DNA of 64,000 bases, taken from Adineta ricciae. Its lineage: Eukaryota; Rotifera; Eurotatoria; Adinetida; Adinetidae. Within the stretch, counting starts at the first letter, position 1. The number at the start of each line of letters is the position of its first letter. The translations under genes were made by a program, and so were the position numbers. Where the stretch lies: assembly GCA_905250025.1 (NCBI GenBank), contig CAJNOJ010000060.1:110213-174212 (forward strand), written 5' to 3'. Positions 1 through 12,019 of the stretch are shown here, piece by piece. The notes beneath the pieces are model-generated. The model saw nothing but the letters and a program-made list of their open reading frames with translations, made no database searches and was not told where the DNA came from.

Positions 1-1956
1 CTCTCTTTTTTCCTTACTTTTGTTACATACTTTTTGCGGGATTAGTGAAATACTGATTTGCACGAAAAAGATACATAAGATGAAACATGATGATGACTGA
101 TTTTTACCTCAAACGTCAATCTGTGCTTTTTGGGTATTTATTGTACTCAGCGGGTTATGTTCTCGGGGAATGTCACAAATGGTTGGATTACATATCAGCG
201 CAGAAACTCAACAATGTTTCTTGTGAATGTAATTGACTAGATCTACAGCTGTGTTTTTTACTGGAAATTAAAGCAATTCTCTGCATGAAGAGACAAGTGG
301 CACTGGTCTTGTACTGTGGTGTTGTCGCTTGGAAAATTGAAAAGTAGAGAATATCAATGTACGTCTAGTATAGCATTGCTAGATCGAAAAGTGAGACACT
401 TTAATCAGATGAATTTTGTGAAGTTCGTCCTATTTTCATATCGGTTGATCTTTATGCAAAGTCTCTTCAAAAGTTTCATTGAAGAAGTTCGTTTCGACAT
501 TTCGCCAAAATAACATTTGTTACAACGGCACCGCCTCTTCTTTGAAGATGATGTGATATATTATCTCGTGTATACAAACCAGATCAAACGCAATCCTAAA
601 CATATTTTCTACTTCTTTTTTTAGCAAAACGATATTCTGTCTCGCAACATGCTAACAAATCTGTGAAACTTCCGAGCTATCTATGTTCCCGAAAGAATAC
701 AAAAGAGTACATGTTGTCTAGTTGCAAGGATACAACCTTGTTTCAGGCCTATTGAGGAATAAAGTACATCATGGACACAATAGCACATCCTTTTCCTATT
801 CCTTTTGTTCTGACAAACTACTCTCCTTGAACGTTGATATCCAATGCTATATTTCATACACTGTTGTTACATTTATAATCAGAACGATACATTGCAATCA
901 ATCTTTTCGTCTTTTTCCGACAAACGGCAACTAAATTATTTCATTAATTTATTGCAGAACAAAGCACACAAATAGATAAATAAAAAATAATACTACTTTC
1001 TACAAGATCAGCGCAGATCTGCAGTGAACATAAGAAGAATAATCGATGCGTAACATCGATCATTTTTTCTTGATGTTAATCGCTTATTTTATGTACTGCC
1101 ATTCATTATAGTATAATAATTACTCATGAGACACATTTCCTCATATTTTATTCATCATTCTACTGAACATGCTGTTGTTTGTATTACACAACACTATAGA
1201 TTTCGAAAATTCAATAGTCTCAAACCGAAGATATGTTTTCCGTTCCTTCTTCTTTCCTAATCATAATAAATAATGTCATATTGTTCTGATAATTAAACAC
1301 CTGAGAGTATTCTATACATGATTACATCACTGATGCGTGTTGTATCCATCAATACTCAACGGACGAACACTGGAAATGTTGTGAATAGCGTGCTGATTGT
1401 ATGGACTGTACAGTAGTAAGTCGTATCGTGCACTCGTCAATGTTCGATGCAGACATGGCGAGTAGGAGCATCCGATATTGGTTTGCATAATGAAATTGAA
1501 TGGATTTTGTGTGCGTCACTGTACTGGTGGCTAATCAACAGTAAGTGCTGAATACACTAGCGGCTTGACTTGTTGTCTGTCTGCCGGTTTTAAGTTCAGA
1601 AGGAAATTGATTCTCTTTCTCGCTTTAAGCGTTATCGAAAGAAAAAAAAGCAATGACATTCTTCAAATAAAAAATAAAAGGAAAAATGCCGAGAGATGCA
1701 ATCAAACTGAATGAGGCACAGAACTTCATTTTTTTTCTTCTCTTGCTTAAGGATATATTGTTCATTTTCTTTCGCAAAGACAAGGAAGAGAAAAATACTT
1801 CGATGGATCGTCTTTCTTCTCTCGTATTCATCGACTAGCAAGAACGGAAAGAGAGAGGGAGCGAGAAAGAAAGAAAGAAAGAAAAAGAAAACGAGTATTT
1901 CCTTTCTTCTCATTCATTGATCATATAAACGACACAAGTGATACAGTGTTATCAAT
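1..1956. other. Gene-free stretch at the window edge
   Basis: No open frame here has recognisable protein character; the short frames look random. The right end (about 1740-1915) is a purine/pyrimidine-rich tract that produces spurious Phe/Lys/Arg-rich frames on both strands. It may be intergenic or hold untranslated parts of neighbouring genes. Confidence 0.5.
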
Positions 1957-2987
1957 TTGTTCTGCTTTCCAATGATGAAATTAACGGAATCATTTTATTA
2001 TCAAGAAACACGTGGTCTATGCGGTCGAAAGCTTCTACGAGAAATTGGTGAAGACGGTCAGACTAAAATTCATCTTCACGCATACGAAAGTTGGCCAAAA
2101 CCAGCTCTAATTTCATACTGGACAATAAAAACCGTCTGGTGGTCGAAAACAAAATGTCAAATTATTGAACAGCAAGGCCATCGAACGAGTATTACAAAGT
2201 AATTCTTTTACTTTTCAGTGTCGGTTTTTTGAACATTTAAGAAGCTAGAAATGAGTCAGTGTTTTTTATTTCTTGTTTCTGGTCAGCGACCAATCGAATT
2301 ATATATACACAGAAGGGACATTTTTCTGGATGGCAGATAATTTAATTTGTCTCGGAAATGTGAATTCTTACAAACGCCCAGGAAGACAAATTTGATGGTC
2401 AACTTTTATCTCTTTACAGAATCATTAATGAAGATGTAATAGACGGACAAATAAAAGAAGGAGACATTAACATGCTGTGATCGAGTACTTTAATGAGTCT
2501 GATATGAAAGAGACAAGAGGAAAAGTCGAGACGGATCAGATCAAAATATAGATTGTAGGAAGGCGTGGTTACGATAGACACAGCGTACATAAGACTATCT
2601 CTTGCTGTTCAAAGTTATTTAACATTGACGCACTCAGTTGAACAACAGATGAAAGAATGCGTGCGTATTCCATATGAATGTGTTTATTTTCCTAGAGGTC
2701 ACATGAGATGTTTGGGTAATGGTCGTTTGGAAATAACTGGACAATTCCAACGGCATACAGATGCTTTCTTTCGTCTTCTTCTATCATCACAAATAACTGC
2801 CGATGATGTATCCGATGGTTACATACTTTCCGGAGATCTTGAACTTGGCGATACGGAAGATACCATGCAGCAAAGTCATTTTGCAGTTGTGAAACTTGAT
2901 CAACAACAACGACAGGAACAATCGCTTCATACTATGGATGACTTTATTCGAAAAGCACGAAATTTAGTATTGTTCGGTTGTGCATAA
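1957..2987 (+). CDS. Unrecognised protein, three-exon model
   Basis: I do not recognise this protein. A consistent model joins exons 1957-2198, 2287-2359 and 2559-2987 with GT..AG introns in phase, giving about 247 residues. The start could also be the ATG at 1972 (MMKL...). The middle exon encodes a peptide rich in aromatic residues (YIYTEGTFFWM) and the last exon a compact globular-looking region that ends at TAA 2985-2987. There is no signal peptide, membrane segment or repeat. The model rests on splice phase and open frames only, so upstream exons may be missing. It could also be a lineage-specific or decaying gene. Confidence 0.45.
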
Positions 2988-3435
2988 CACAAGGCACTCT
3001 TGTCCAAACAGTGACTATATATGTAAACGTGAACAATTTATCTTTATTGTTGTATGTCGTGAATGTGTGAACATTTTATTCAAGTATGATTTTCTTGCTA
3101 AAGAAGTTAATAAATGTATTTGATGTTGAACTATTAACATTCAGATATTTCTGACTTTGTAGATGGCGCCCGATACTTATTCAATAAAACCGTTTCGAAG
3201 GAAAATGTTGAAAAACGGCAAACAATTCTTATGAATATATTTTTAAATGAATAGTTTTGAAATTCTATACGAAATTAAACAACAAAGAGTCCGTATGCAA
3301 AATCTCATTGGCTAGATTGGAAAGTATATCGTTCTCGCCAAGTATTATTATTCATTCTATTTATAAGAATTTTGTTTCCATTCGCTTAGCCAGGCAAGAA
3401 ACAACACTTCTTAATCTGACATTTTCAACTAGTTA

Positions 3436-5027
3436 ATGGGTCTTGGTGGTAGTAGTTTGAATATTCCTGGTGGTGGTTCCGAAGGCTTTCATGTTCTACG
3501 CGTTCAAGAGGGTTCACCGGGACATAAGGCTGGATTAGAACCGTATTTTGATTTTATTGTCACTATAAATGATATTCGACTAAATGCTGATGATGATAAA
3601 CTGAAAGAAGCTCTGAAACAGAATGTTAATAAATCAGTCGAATTGCTTGTATACAATAGTAAAACTCAAACAGTTCGACAAGTACCGTTAACTCCTCATG
3701 AAAACTGGGGTGGACAGGTAGAAGATGACCATTCTCTGTAATGGTGTTTATTTATGTATAAATGCGTTTTCTTTTAGGGTTTGCTTGGTTTGAGCATCCG
3801 TTTCTCTTCGTTTGAAAAAGCAAATGAAAATGTTTGGCATATACTCGATGTTCAACCTCACTCACCGGCTGCTCTCGCTGGTTTACGTTCAAATTCCGAT
3901 TATATTATTGGAGCGGACACTTTATTGAACGATTCGGAAGACTTCTATGCATTGATCGAATCAAATCAAGGCAAGACATTGAAGTTGTACGTTTACAATA
4001 GTGATAGCGATTCAACACGTGAAATAAATCTAACACCAAATATTGGCTGGGGTGGCGAAGGTAGTCTTGGCTGTGGCATTGGCTACGGATATCTACATAG
4101 AATACCTATTCGAACGACGAATTCATCACCAATAACAAAGTCGAATCCGTTGGTTACGAACAATGATAAAGCGCCATCGCTTTCAACGATTCCACCACCG
4201 AATGTGAATGGAACAACGAATATGAGCTTTACGTTACAACCAGCAAATATGCCACCACTGACAGTCACTATGCCAAGCATACTTGTACCACCACAAGTGA
4301 ATTCGACTGTTCCGACAGCTGCAGTATCAAACAATGAAACAGAAGTGACAAGTAATGCTACACCGCAGTCAGTGCCAGCCAGTAATTCCAATCAATTATC
4401 GAAGTAGGAATATAGATTTTATGTCTTAAATAACGGAAACTCAAGAAAGAGTGGATAATACTTTGTTCGTAGCTGAAGGCTAGAGTAATCTTTCTTGTCT
4501 TTTCTTTTCTATCATGCGTTATTCTCCTTTTGACCCGAAAGCACGAGATTTCTTCGCATGGGAAAGAATAAAAGGGCTAAATTATAAACTCAAACACCAT
4601 GCTCTAAACGGTGCTGCACACATTTACCTTATTCTTTTTTAGAGCTTTTACTGATATGACGCTCAATACATCAATGAACATACCACCGTTCTATACACCT
4701 TCAAATCCTTCGGCATTACCGCCAAATTTTAACAATATTCAACATCCACCCGTTTCATTTCCATCATTTCAACAACAACCACAACAACAACAATTAACAA
4801 ATACCATGCCCTCTTTTCAACCACCACCACCACCAGCAACAATCCCTCCCTTCAATTTCAATATGCCAAATTCTCAACAATCATATTACCAACCCGTTCC
4901 TCCTTCTCAACCGCCGTTTCAATTCAATCCCTCTCCAGTCAATAACTTTCCCTTACCACAATATACCAATATTAACCATGGTCATTCGCATGAATGTGCC
5001 GGCACTGGCCATGGTCATAGTCATTAG
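3436..5027 (+). CDS. GORASP2: Golgi reassembly-stacking protein (GRASP55/65 family)
   Basis: Peripheral Golgi protein that tethers cisternae and takes part in unconventional secretion. Exons 3436-3717, 3778-4403 and 4643-5027 give about 430 residues, close to the usual 450. The N terminus MGLGG supplies the glycine for myristoylation. Two tandem GRASP-type PDZ domains fill roughly residues 10-205, with family hallmarks [52 protein letters not shown]. The rest is a Pro/Asn/Gln-rich SPR-like tail. The last 17 residues are His/Gly-rich (GHGHSH twice). Exon 2 is open to a TAG at 4405, so a shorter form without exon 3 is possible; the splice 4403/4643 is in phase. Confidence 0.93.
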
Positions 5028-5319
5028 TGAATTCTTGTTATTTATTTCATGTGGGTGTAATTCTCCTCTCTTTTCATGCTATGTTATTCTCTAGTTTGAA
5101 GTGGCCTTTCTAAAAGTCGAAAAAAAATTCGCCGTTTCTTTTATCTCTGATTCGTTTTGTTATTCGATATACACATATATCTATTTTTGTTTGTTCTAGA
5201 TACCAAACTTCAATGAAGTAATCCGTTCGCTGAGAAAACGTTCTTTTCTCTTCTCTGCCCATTGGCACTCTTCCCTTTCATGTATATCCCCATTCGAACG
5301 TATACAAATAGCTAGTTCA

Positions 5320-8300
5320 ATGGTGGATAATCCAGATAAATTGAATGTGATCTGTTTGCGTAAATTTGTCTCTTTGTTAAAATCTGACCAATTAGTTTGG
5401 AAAAAACAAATCGAAGAAGACATTGAAAACATTCAGCATAATCAAAATCGTTATTCCAGGCAATCATTGAATTATCACCAACCACATTTCCTTCAACACT
5501 TTCGTCATGGATTTGGCCCCTTGAATTCCATGTTATCTGATCATTTGATGAACTATTTGGCTACTAACGACTATCTGAATGATTACACACTTTCGCTCTT
5601 CTCATCCAATATTACTTGTCTAAAAAGAGTCGTGATCAATGTGAAATACCTAAGTCGATTGCAATGTCATATATTCAATCAACATCCACACTTGATTCAA
5701 CTAGATATTACTTTTCAAGATCACAATTCTATTCGAACGAATCCGAAAGCTATTGAACTCTTTTGCCAACACGTATGTCCGTCAATCGATTCAAGTTTCG
5801 ACAAGATCTTCACTGTGTACAGTCCAATGATTCTCCATCACAAACATTCACATCAACAACGTGAATCACGACGAACATCCACTTCGAGTAATTCTCCATC
5901 AATATATACTCTTTGGCCGTCGGAGGAGTTCTCACATCATAAAATTCTGAATGAAATCTTGTCGAATATTCATCCAATGACCATTGAACGTCTGAAAAGT
6001 TTGAGTCTTTCACACTACAAATTCTTTACTAGTTCAAATACAACTCCTGCACGACAATACTCGGCAGCAGACATGTCACCAATAGCTAAATTGTAAGTTA
6101 CACACGAAAACGATTCGTTAAGTTTGATCTCTTTGTTTAGGTCTACGCGTTATGCATCGTCAATGACAACGCCAGTGAATTCAATTCCTACGAATCTTCT
6201 TTTACTATTGAAGTTCAATAATCTAACAGCCTTGAATATCAGTTCGACCGATTTACGAACACCGTGTTTTGATATTATTATCAATACATTAGATAAACTC
6301 GATACATTGGATTTGTCATCCTGTCGATCGATAAAACTCTTCAATTCACTCTTAAGATTATCATCGAAACTGAAATGGCTCAATCTATCAAATTGCTCTT
6401 TCAATTTTCAACAAAATCCAACCATATACCACATCTTATATGAATTGAAATGCTTAGAATATTTGGACTTAAGTAATGATATTTCAGCTAATGAGAGTAA
6501 CTTGCATCCGGTAATTGACCTCAATAGTGATCTCAACCGATTTTTAAGCGATACGCATTGTTTGCCACGTCTAAAACATTTTGATATCAGTGGATTAAAG
6601 ACAGTTTCATCAATCTCATTAAACAAATTCCTGTTGAATCATTCGAATTTACAATTCTTGGGTCTATTTTTAACAAATGAAAAATATTCACCCTGTGTAT
6701 TTGATTCAAACGATCTGTGCTATTCGAAATATCGTCATTATACTTATGATATTCAGCATATAGAACAAATCGCATTGACGGAAAATGATCTCGTTCTGTA
6801 TGAACCTTATCTAATCGAAGCACTGAAGCGTTATCAACACCGACATGTTTTTGTACAGAAAATTCTCTCCTATTTCTTTTTTCTTACACGTGCATTTCAA
6901 TCAACACAGCCACACCTTCTCATTGAACTCATTTATCATATCATGTCACTTCATGCAACTATCCAGACGGTACAAATGGCTTCAACAGCATGTCTCTACA
7001 ATCTAACGCGAACACCAACAATAGAGCAGATTCATGTTAAGCACTTAACACAAATTGTAAATGCAACAGTGGATGTCATGGAAACATTTCCTACTCATCA
7101 ACAGGTAACATTTCAAATTCGATTCATACATTTACTTTTCACTGCCTTTCTTTCCTAGTTACAAAAGAATTGTATTTTAATACTATGTAGTGACAGAATT
7201 CTGCATGAAGCACATTTCAAATTTTATCTATTGGCAACATTAGTCATGCAGAATTTACATAGTTACACAGATTTAGCGATCATACAAACAGGAATTGCAG
7301 TTCTGTCGTTACTAACAACAAGAGTGAGTGTGGGAGAGACGTCCCAGATAATTATGTCTCGAGTGTTTTGTTTTAGTTAACGATCGATGAATGTACTCAT
7401 TTGGGGTCGGTAACCAATTTGAAACGACTACTTCAAGTAATCGAACAACAGATTGATCGTCTACAAACAATGCAAATAACTGAAAACCAGCAAGCGAATA
7501 TTCCAAATAATGAGCAGACAATAAATGATATCGATATGCTACTGAATAATCCGCCCCAACTAGCAAGTGATGATACCTTACGTTTTTGTCTTAGTTTACT
7601 CTGGAATTTAACGGATGAAAATGCAATCGTTTGTGAAAACTTCATACAATCAATGGGTCTCGAACTATTTCAACGTCTTCTTCATTTGTTTACATCAGAT
7701 ACCATCGTATTAACCAAAATCGTTGGATTGCTAAGTAATATCGCAGAAGTACCACGTTTGAAAACCTATCTCTATTCCATTGGCATTGTTTCATCAATAC
7801 AGAAGTATATAAACGAAGCAGTATTAGATGTTGCCTTTTCAGCAACAGGCATTTTTGCACATTTACTCTATGATCAAAAAGAAGATGAGATCGATTTTGA
7901 CTTGTGTGAGCAAATGATGAACGCCATTCGATCATGGCAAAATCCGCACACAAACATGGTGACATACAGGTACAATCAATTCAAGATCTATTGTATTCAA
8001 ATGCATCGTGTCTTGATTTAGATCTTTTAAACCATTTCTTCCATTACTCTATTGTACACGCGTACCAGTGGTTCAACTATGGGCGATATGGGCTATACAT
8101 CATGTTTGTAGTACAGATCGTAAGTAAAGTCACACTTTCGAATAGAGACGATGTATAACTTACTTTTTGTCAAGGAAATCGGTATGTTCGGATGATTCAC
8201 GAAGAGAATATCTTGGAAATAATCCATACACTGTATGATGATCAATTGTCCAATGATTATCCAGATACATTTCTACTTGAATTACTTCATTCGATCCTTC

Positions 8301-8359
8301 ATCTTGTAAAACGTTACGATTCGAATCATCATCACAAATCTTCTGCTGTTGCCAGTTAA
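5320..8359 (+). CDS. ZYG11B: ZYG11-family CUL2 E3 ligase substrate receptor
   Basis: Substrate-recognition subunit of a cullin-2 ubiquitin ligase; relatives (ZYG11B, ZER1) read N-terminal glycine degrons. Exons 5320-6092, 6141-7104, 7159-7323, 7377-7969, 8022-8119 and 8175-8359 splice in phase to about 925 residues, longer than human ZYG11B (about 740). Leucine-rich repeats (LDTLDLSSCRSIK, LKWLNLSNCSF, LKHFDISGL) are followed by armadillo-like repeats with family signatures LQKNCILILCSDRIL, LSLLWNLTDENA, GLLSNIAEVPRL, VVQLWAIWAIHHVCS. These fit ZYG11B better than ZER1. The N terminus KLNVICLRKFV aligns with the start of ZYG11B, which supports the ATG at 5320. An acceptor AG at 5198-5199 lies 120 nt upstream with no clear upstream exon. 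Confidence 0.92.
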
Positions 8360-8850
8360 TACAGATATATCTGTTGTTGATTTTCTTTTCTCTATACAAG
8401 CAAAATTTATCATTTGTATAAAAATCAAGAATTGATTCTATTTTTCTTCGGCAAATTCTTTGCGTAAACAGTGAACTACACGTATTTTTAAACACAAAGT
8501 ATGCTAAACAGTCGTTTCAGGTGATCTCGAGTGTTTATTTTCTCTAATCAATCCAGCAAAATCGGTTGTCTTCTTCTTCTTCGAAAAAAAAACATAATCC
8601 CGCGATCATCTACTGTGCAATGGTTGGTTTTCTTAAATATTCCTTTTGGCTTATCAGGAAATTAAAAAAAAAACATGTTTTTTGTATATAGATCATGTGT
8701 GTATTTGTATTTTACATGTATGTGTGTGTATAACTTGATTAACTCAGCCAAGCATTTCACCTGACGTGCTGTCTCGTTTTTTTTGTGTTCGAAAAGAACG
8801 TTTATACAAGCAAAATGAGTAGATATGAATTGTTATTTCCTTTTTTTCTT

Positions 8851-8853
8851 TAG
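8851..8853 (+). promoter_or_regulatory. Orphan 3' splice acceptor upstream of SNRPE
   Basis: A pyrimidine run followed by TAG lies 20 nt before the SNRPE ATG. No upstream coding exon is visible. It could accept a 5' UTR exon or a trans-spliced leader. Confidence 0.4.
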
Positions 8854-8873
8854 ATTAATATACATAGTTCATT

Positions 8874-9161
8874 ATGTCAGCGCGCGGTCCCCAAACGAAA
8901 GTTCAGAAAGTGATGGTTCAACCTATCAATCTGATCTTTCGATATTTGCAAAATCGATCGCGTATACAAGTCTGGTTGTATGAGCAAGCCACGATACGAA
9001 TTGAAGGTTATATTATTGGATTCGATGAATATATGAATCTCGTGTTAGATGATGCAGAAGAAATCTTATTGAAGAAGAATCAACGAAAACGAATTGGCAG
9101 AATTTTGCTCAAAGGCGATAATATCAGTTTGATTCAACAAGTTCAATCAAGCTCAACATAA
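8874..9161 (+). CDS. SNRPE: Small nuclear ribonucleoprotein E (Sm protein E)
   Basis: Subunit of the heptameric Sm ring that binds the Sm site of U1, U2, U4 and U5 snRNAs in the spliceosome. The coding region is one exon of 95 residues, as long as other metazoan SmE proteins. The match is nearly residue-for-residue over the Sm fold: [40 protein letters not shown] and [13 protein letters not shown]. The C terminus has a few extra Gln/Ser residues. An AATAAA lies at 9254-9259, about 95 nt after the stop. Confidence 0.97.
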   Translation: MSARGPQTKVQKVMVQPINLIFRYLQNRSRIQVWLYEQATIRIEGYIIGFDEYMNLVLDDAEEILLKKNQRKRIGRILLKGDNISLIQQVQSSST

Positions 9162-9711
9162 AACCAACAAGATGATCGTCGAATGTAATACAAAATTGTC
9201 TATATGTGTTTATGTAGTCGTATATTTGTGTTTTTCTGCGTTTGAGCAAGAAAAATAAACATGCTTCTGTTGTTATCATTTATGTTGCTTTTTACCTTTT
9301 TCTTTTTTCTTCATCGAACGATAGCAAGTAGATAAAATTCGCGAAGAAAAACATGTAGTCATTCGCTGTCGAACGAGTAGAAGGGCACAAGAGAAAATTT
9401 ACGGAATGCATTCTGTAAATTTCGAAAGATAGACATTTTTTGCTTGTTGTACTGCACTGTAAGCGCTAAATTGCCCGATTTATAGACAACTCAACGATTT
9501 TGAATATTAACGATGAGTTGAGGAGAAAGTTCGTACCTGTTATCATTATTAGTGAAAGTGGCGACACACTTGTACTATACGTATATTAGGTTATTTTTGA
9601 CAACATATGTGTGACGTAGGTATTGCAATGAGTATATTTGAGTCACTGGATTGACTTTGAATGAGATGGTTATTAAGAAACCGAATTGTCCTTTACGCTG
9701 AGATTCTGTTT

Positions 9712-9714
9712 TAG
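9712..9714 (+). promoter_or_regulatory. Orphan 3' splice acceptor upstream of MBOAT
   Basis: TTCTGTTTTAG ends 31 nt before the MBOAT ATG with no recognisable upstream coding exon. It is a candidate 5' UTR or leader acceptor. Confidence 0.4.
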
Positions 9715-9745
9715 ATAAAGCTAACACCTAGGAAAAGGAATCATT

Positions 9746-12019
9746 ATGGATCAGCCTTTCAGTGCTCTCAATGGTTCTACTTATAAGGGTTCCAAATTTC
9801 TTAGTCCTGTGGCCGATATGGCTGGTCTACCAATTGATCAATTTAATTTTCTCTTCTCGGAAGTCTTAGCCTTAATTCTTGCAGTGTGTTTCCGAAGTTT
9901 CCTACCACCAAAACCTAGCAATACAACCTTAAGACACGTTATCGGTAAGCTATGTGATAAAAAAAACTGGCGATGAGATCAGCGATCCAGTAGAAAGATG
10001 CTTTGTTCCATTTTCATTGCTTTTAGCTAGTTTTCTTGGTATTGCTCTTGGTTACTTCTGTTTTGGTCCACAAATCTGGCATCTCATTGCGCAATCATCG
10101 ATTGTCTACCTTTTGCTCTACATGGTTCCTCCAAAACATTCCTATCTGGTCATATTTGTCTTTTGTATGGTCTATATGAGTGCTGGTAAGATCTTTGCCT
10201 CCACGTGTTCACAAAAACCTCCCCGAATTCTACTTTTTAGTTCATATACACCGAGTAATCTATGACTACGGCAATTATACGCTTGACATCAGTGGACCAT
10301 TGATGATCAATACACAAAAATTGACAGCATTTGCGTTCGCATTCTATGACGGTTATCGTTCAAATGAACGATCGAAACGTCGACGACCAGATGAAGACAG
10401 TGAACATCCGCCGCTTAGTGAAGATCAAGAAAAACAAAAGATTACTGAAATTCCCAGCCCAATCGAATATCTTAGCTACATATTTTACTTTCATGGCATC
10501 TGTGTAGGTCCACTATGTTTTTACAAAGATTATCGCGATTTCATCGAGGGAAAAAATTTACTCGTGATACCTACAAGTGGCTCGACAACTAGTAAAACTC
10601 CGGAAGAACAACATGTTTCACCGATTGAGCAACCGTCAACATTTTGGCCTGTGCTAACTAAACTTGCACAATGCGGCATCTGGGGCTATGTCTTGATTGT
10701 TTACACTCCACATTATCCAGTTGAATCTAATTTGAGCCAAGAAATGGTAAACTCACCACTCTACAAACGAACCGTGTACCTTCTATTTACAACATTCTGT
10801 TCACGAGTGAAGTAAGTTTGCTAAGACGAAGCAAAATCAAGAGAATCATCTTTCGATTTTCTTAGATATTACTTCGCATTCATTCTATCGGAAGCCATCA
10901 ATAACGCTGCAGGTCTTGGTTTTAACGGTTATGACAAGAATGGCATACCAAAATGGAATCTTTTGACGAATGTCAAACCACTCCAACTGGAAATGGCGAC
11001 TAGTTTGAAAGTTGTCATTGATGTTTGGAATATGCGTAAGGATCAATACATAGTTTATCGATCTTTAAAACTGTATGCTTTCCTTATCTGTATATGTATA
11101 TGTAGAGACGGCTCTTTGGCTTCGACGCGTTTGCTACGATCGTTTACATAAGGGCCGAACATTAGGTGTTTTTGTCCTCTCTGCACTTTGGGTAAGCTAA
11201 ACAAATGTTTTCTCTGCTTTCTCATCGAAATCTCGCAGTTGACAGAATACTAAGCATCATTCTCCTATAGCTGAGATTATGCTCATCATATCAATACATT
11301 GCCTTATCGTGTTCAGCCTTCATATTTCATTTCGATTAGATGTCGAAATCTTTTGATTACTGTACTAATGGCTGAACATCGCTTGCTTGTGCATGTCAAG
11401 CAAATCTTTACTTTCGCCAATACATGCTTTAATTCAAAGGTAAACCAGTTGATCTAACCGCATGTTTACATAACCAACATTCCTAATCATTATTATTAAC
11501 ACTATGGCTATTTTCTATTCATTAATCATGCACATCGATCTTTGATAATTTTTTAAATTTTCTCACTGTGCCTGTGTCAGTATTCTCCAGAGATAAGCAT
11601 GAAAGAGAAGCTATTGTATTAGATTAAAAAATGCAATCGAACTATTAGGTTCACTTTGTTTTGCATAAAGCAAGAAATTATGTAACTATTTTCTCTTTCA
11701 GCATGGTTTCTATCCAGGTTATTATGTTTGTTTTATCCTGGCAGCATTTCATACATATGCAGGTCGCGGTATTCGTCGGCAAATTCGACCATATTTTCAA
11801 AAGAATCAGGTAACAATATATCTATACGAATGTCTGACATGGTTCGGTACTCAAATTGCTTTGAACTTCGCTGTTGTTCCATTTGTTCTAATGGAAGTTC
11901 GAAAAGTGTGGTATTTTTATCAAACGTGGTATTTCATTGTGCCGATCGCTTCCATTGTTTTGGCATTGACATTAAACGGTGCAAGTTCAAAATCCAAAGA
12001 CAAGAAAAAAGCCCAGTAA
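9746..12019 (+). CDS. MBOAT2: Membrane-bound O-acyltransferase, lysophospholipid acyltransferase MBOAT1/2 type
   Basis: ER membrane enzyme that re-acylates lysophospholipids (Lands cycle). Exons 9746-9944, 10027-10185, 10241-10811, 10866-11035, 11106-11191 and 11702-12019 join in phase to 500 residues, a normal family length. Diagnostic stretches are DYGNYTLDISGPLM, TQKLTAFAFAFYDG, GPLCFYKDYRDFIEG, TSLKVVIDVWNMQTALWL and VLSALWHGFYPGYY. The presumed catalytic Asn (about 365 in DVWN) and His (about 396 in ALWHG) are both present. The His is the first codon of the last exon, after a 510-bp intron, the longest in this gene. The tail is Lys-rich (SKSKDKKKAQ), compatible with ER retention. MBOAT1 and MBOAT2 cannot be told apart here. 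Confidence 0.93.

Noticed and set aside
1625..1920. Overlapping frames on both strands near 1.7-1.9 kb
   Set aside because: They arise from a purine/pyrimidine-rich tract and consist of Phe/Ser or Lys/Arg runs.
4083..4391. Antisense 102-residue frame over GRASP
   Set aside because: It is the antisense of the Thr/Pro/Asn-rich tail; codon structure belongs to the sense strand.
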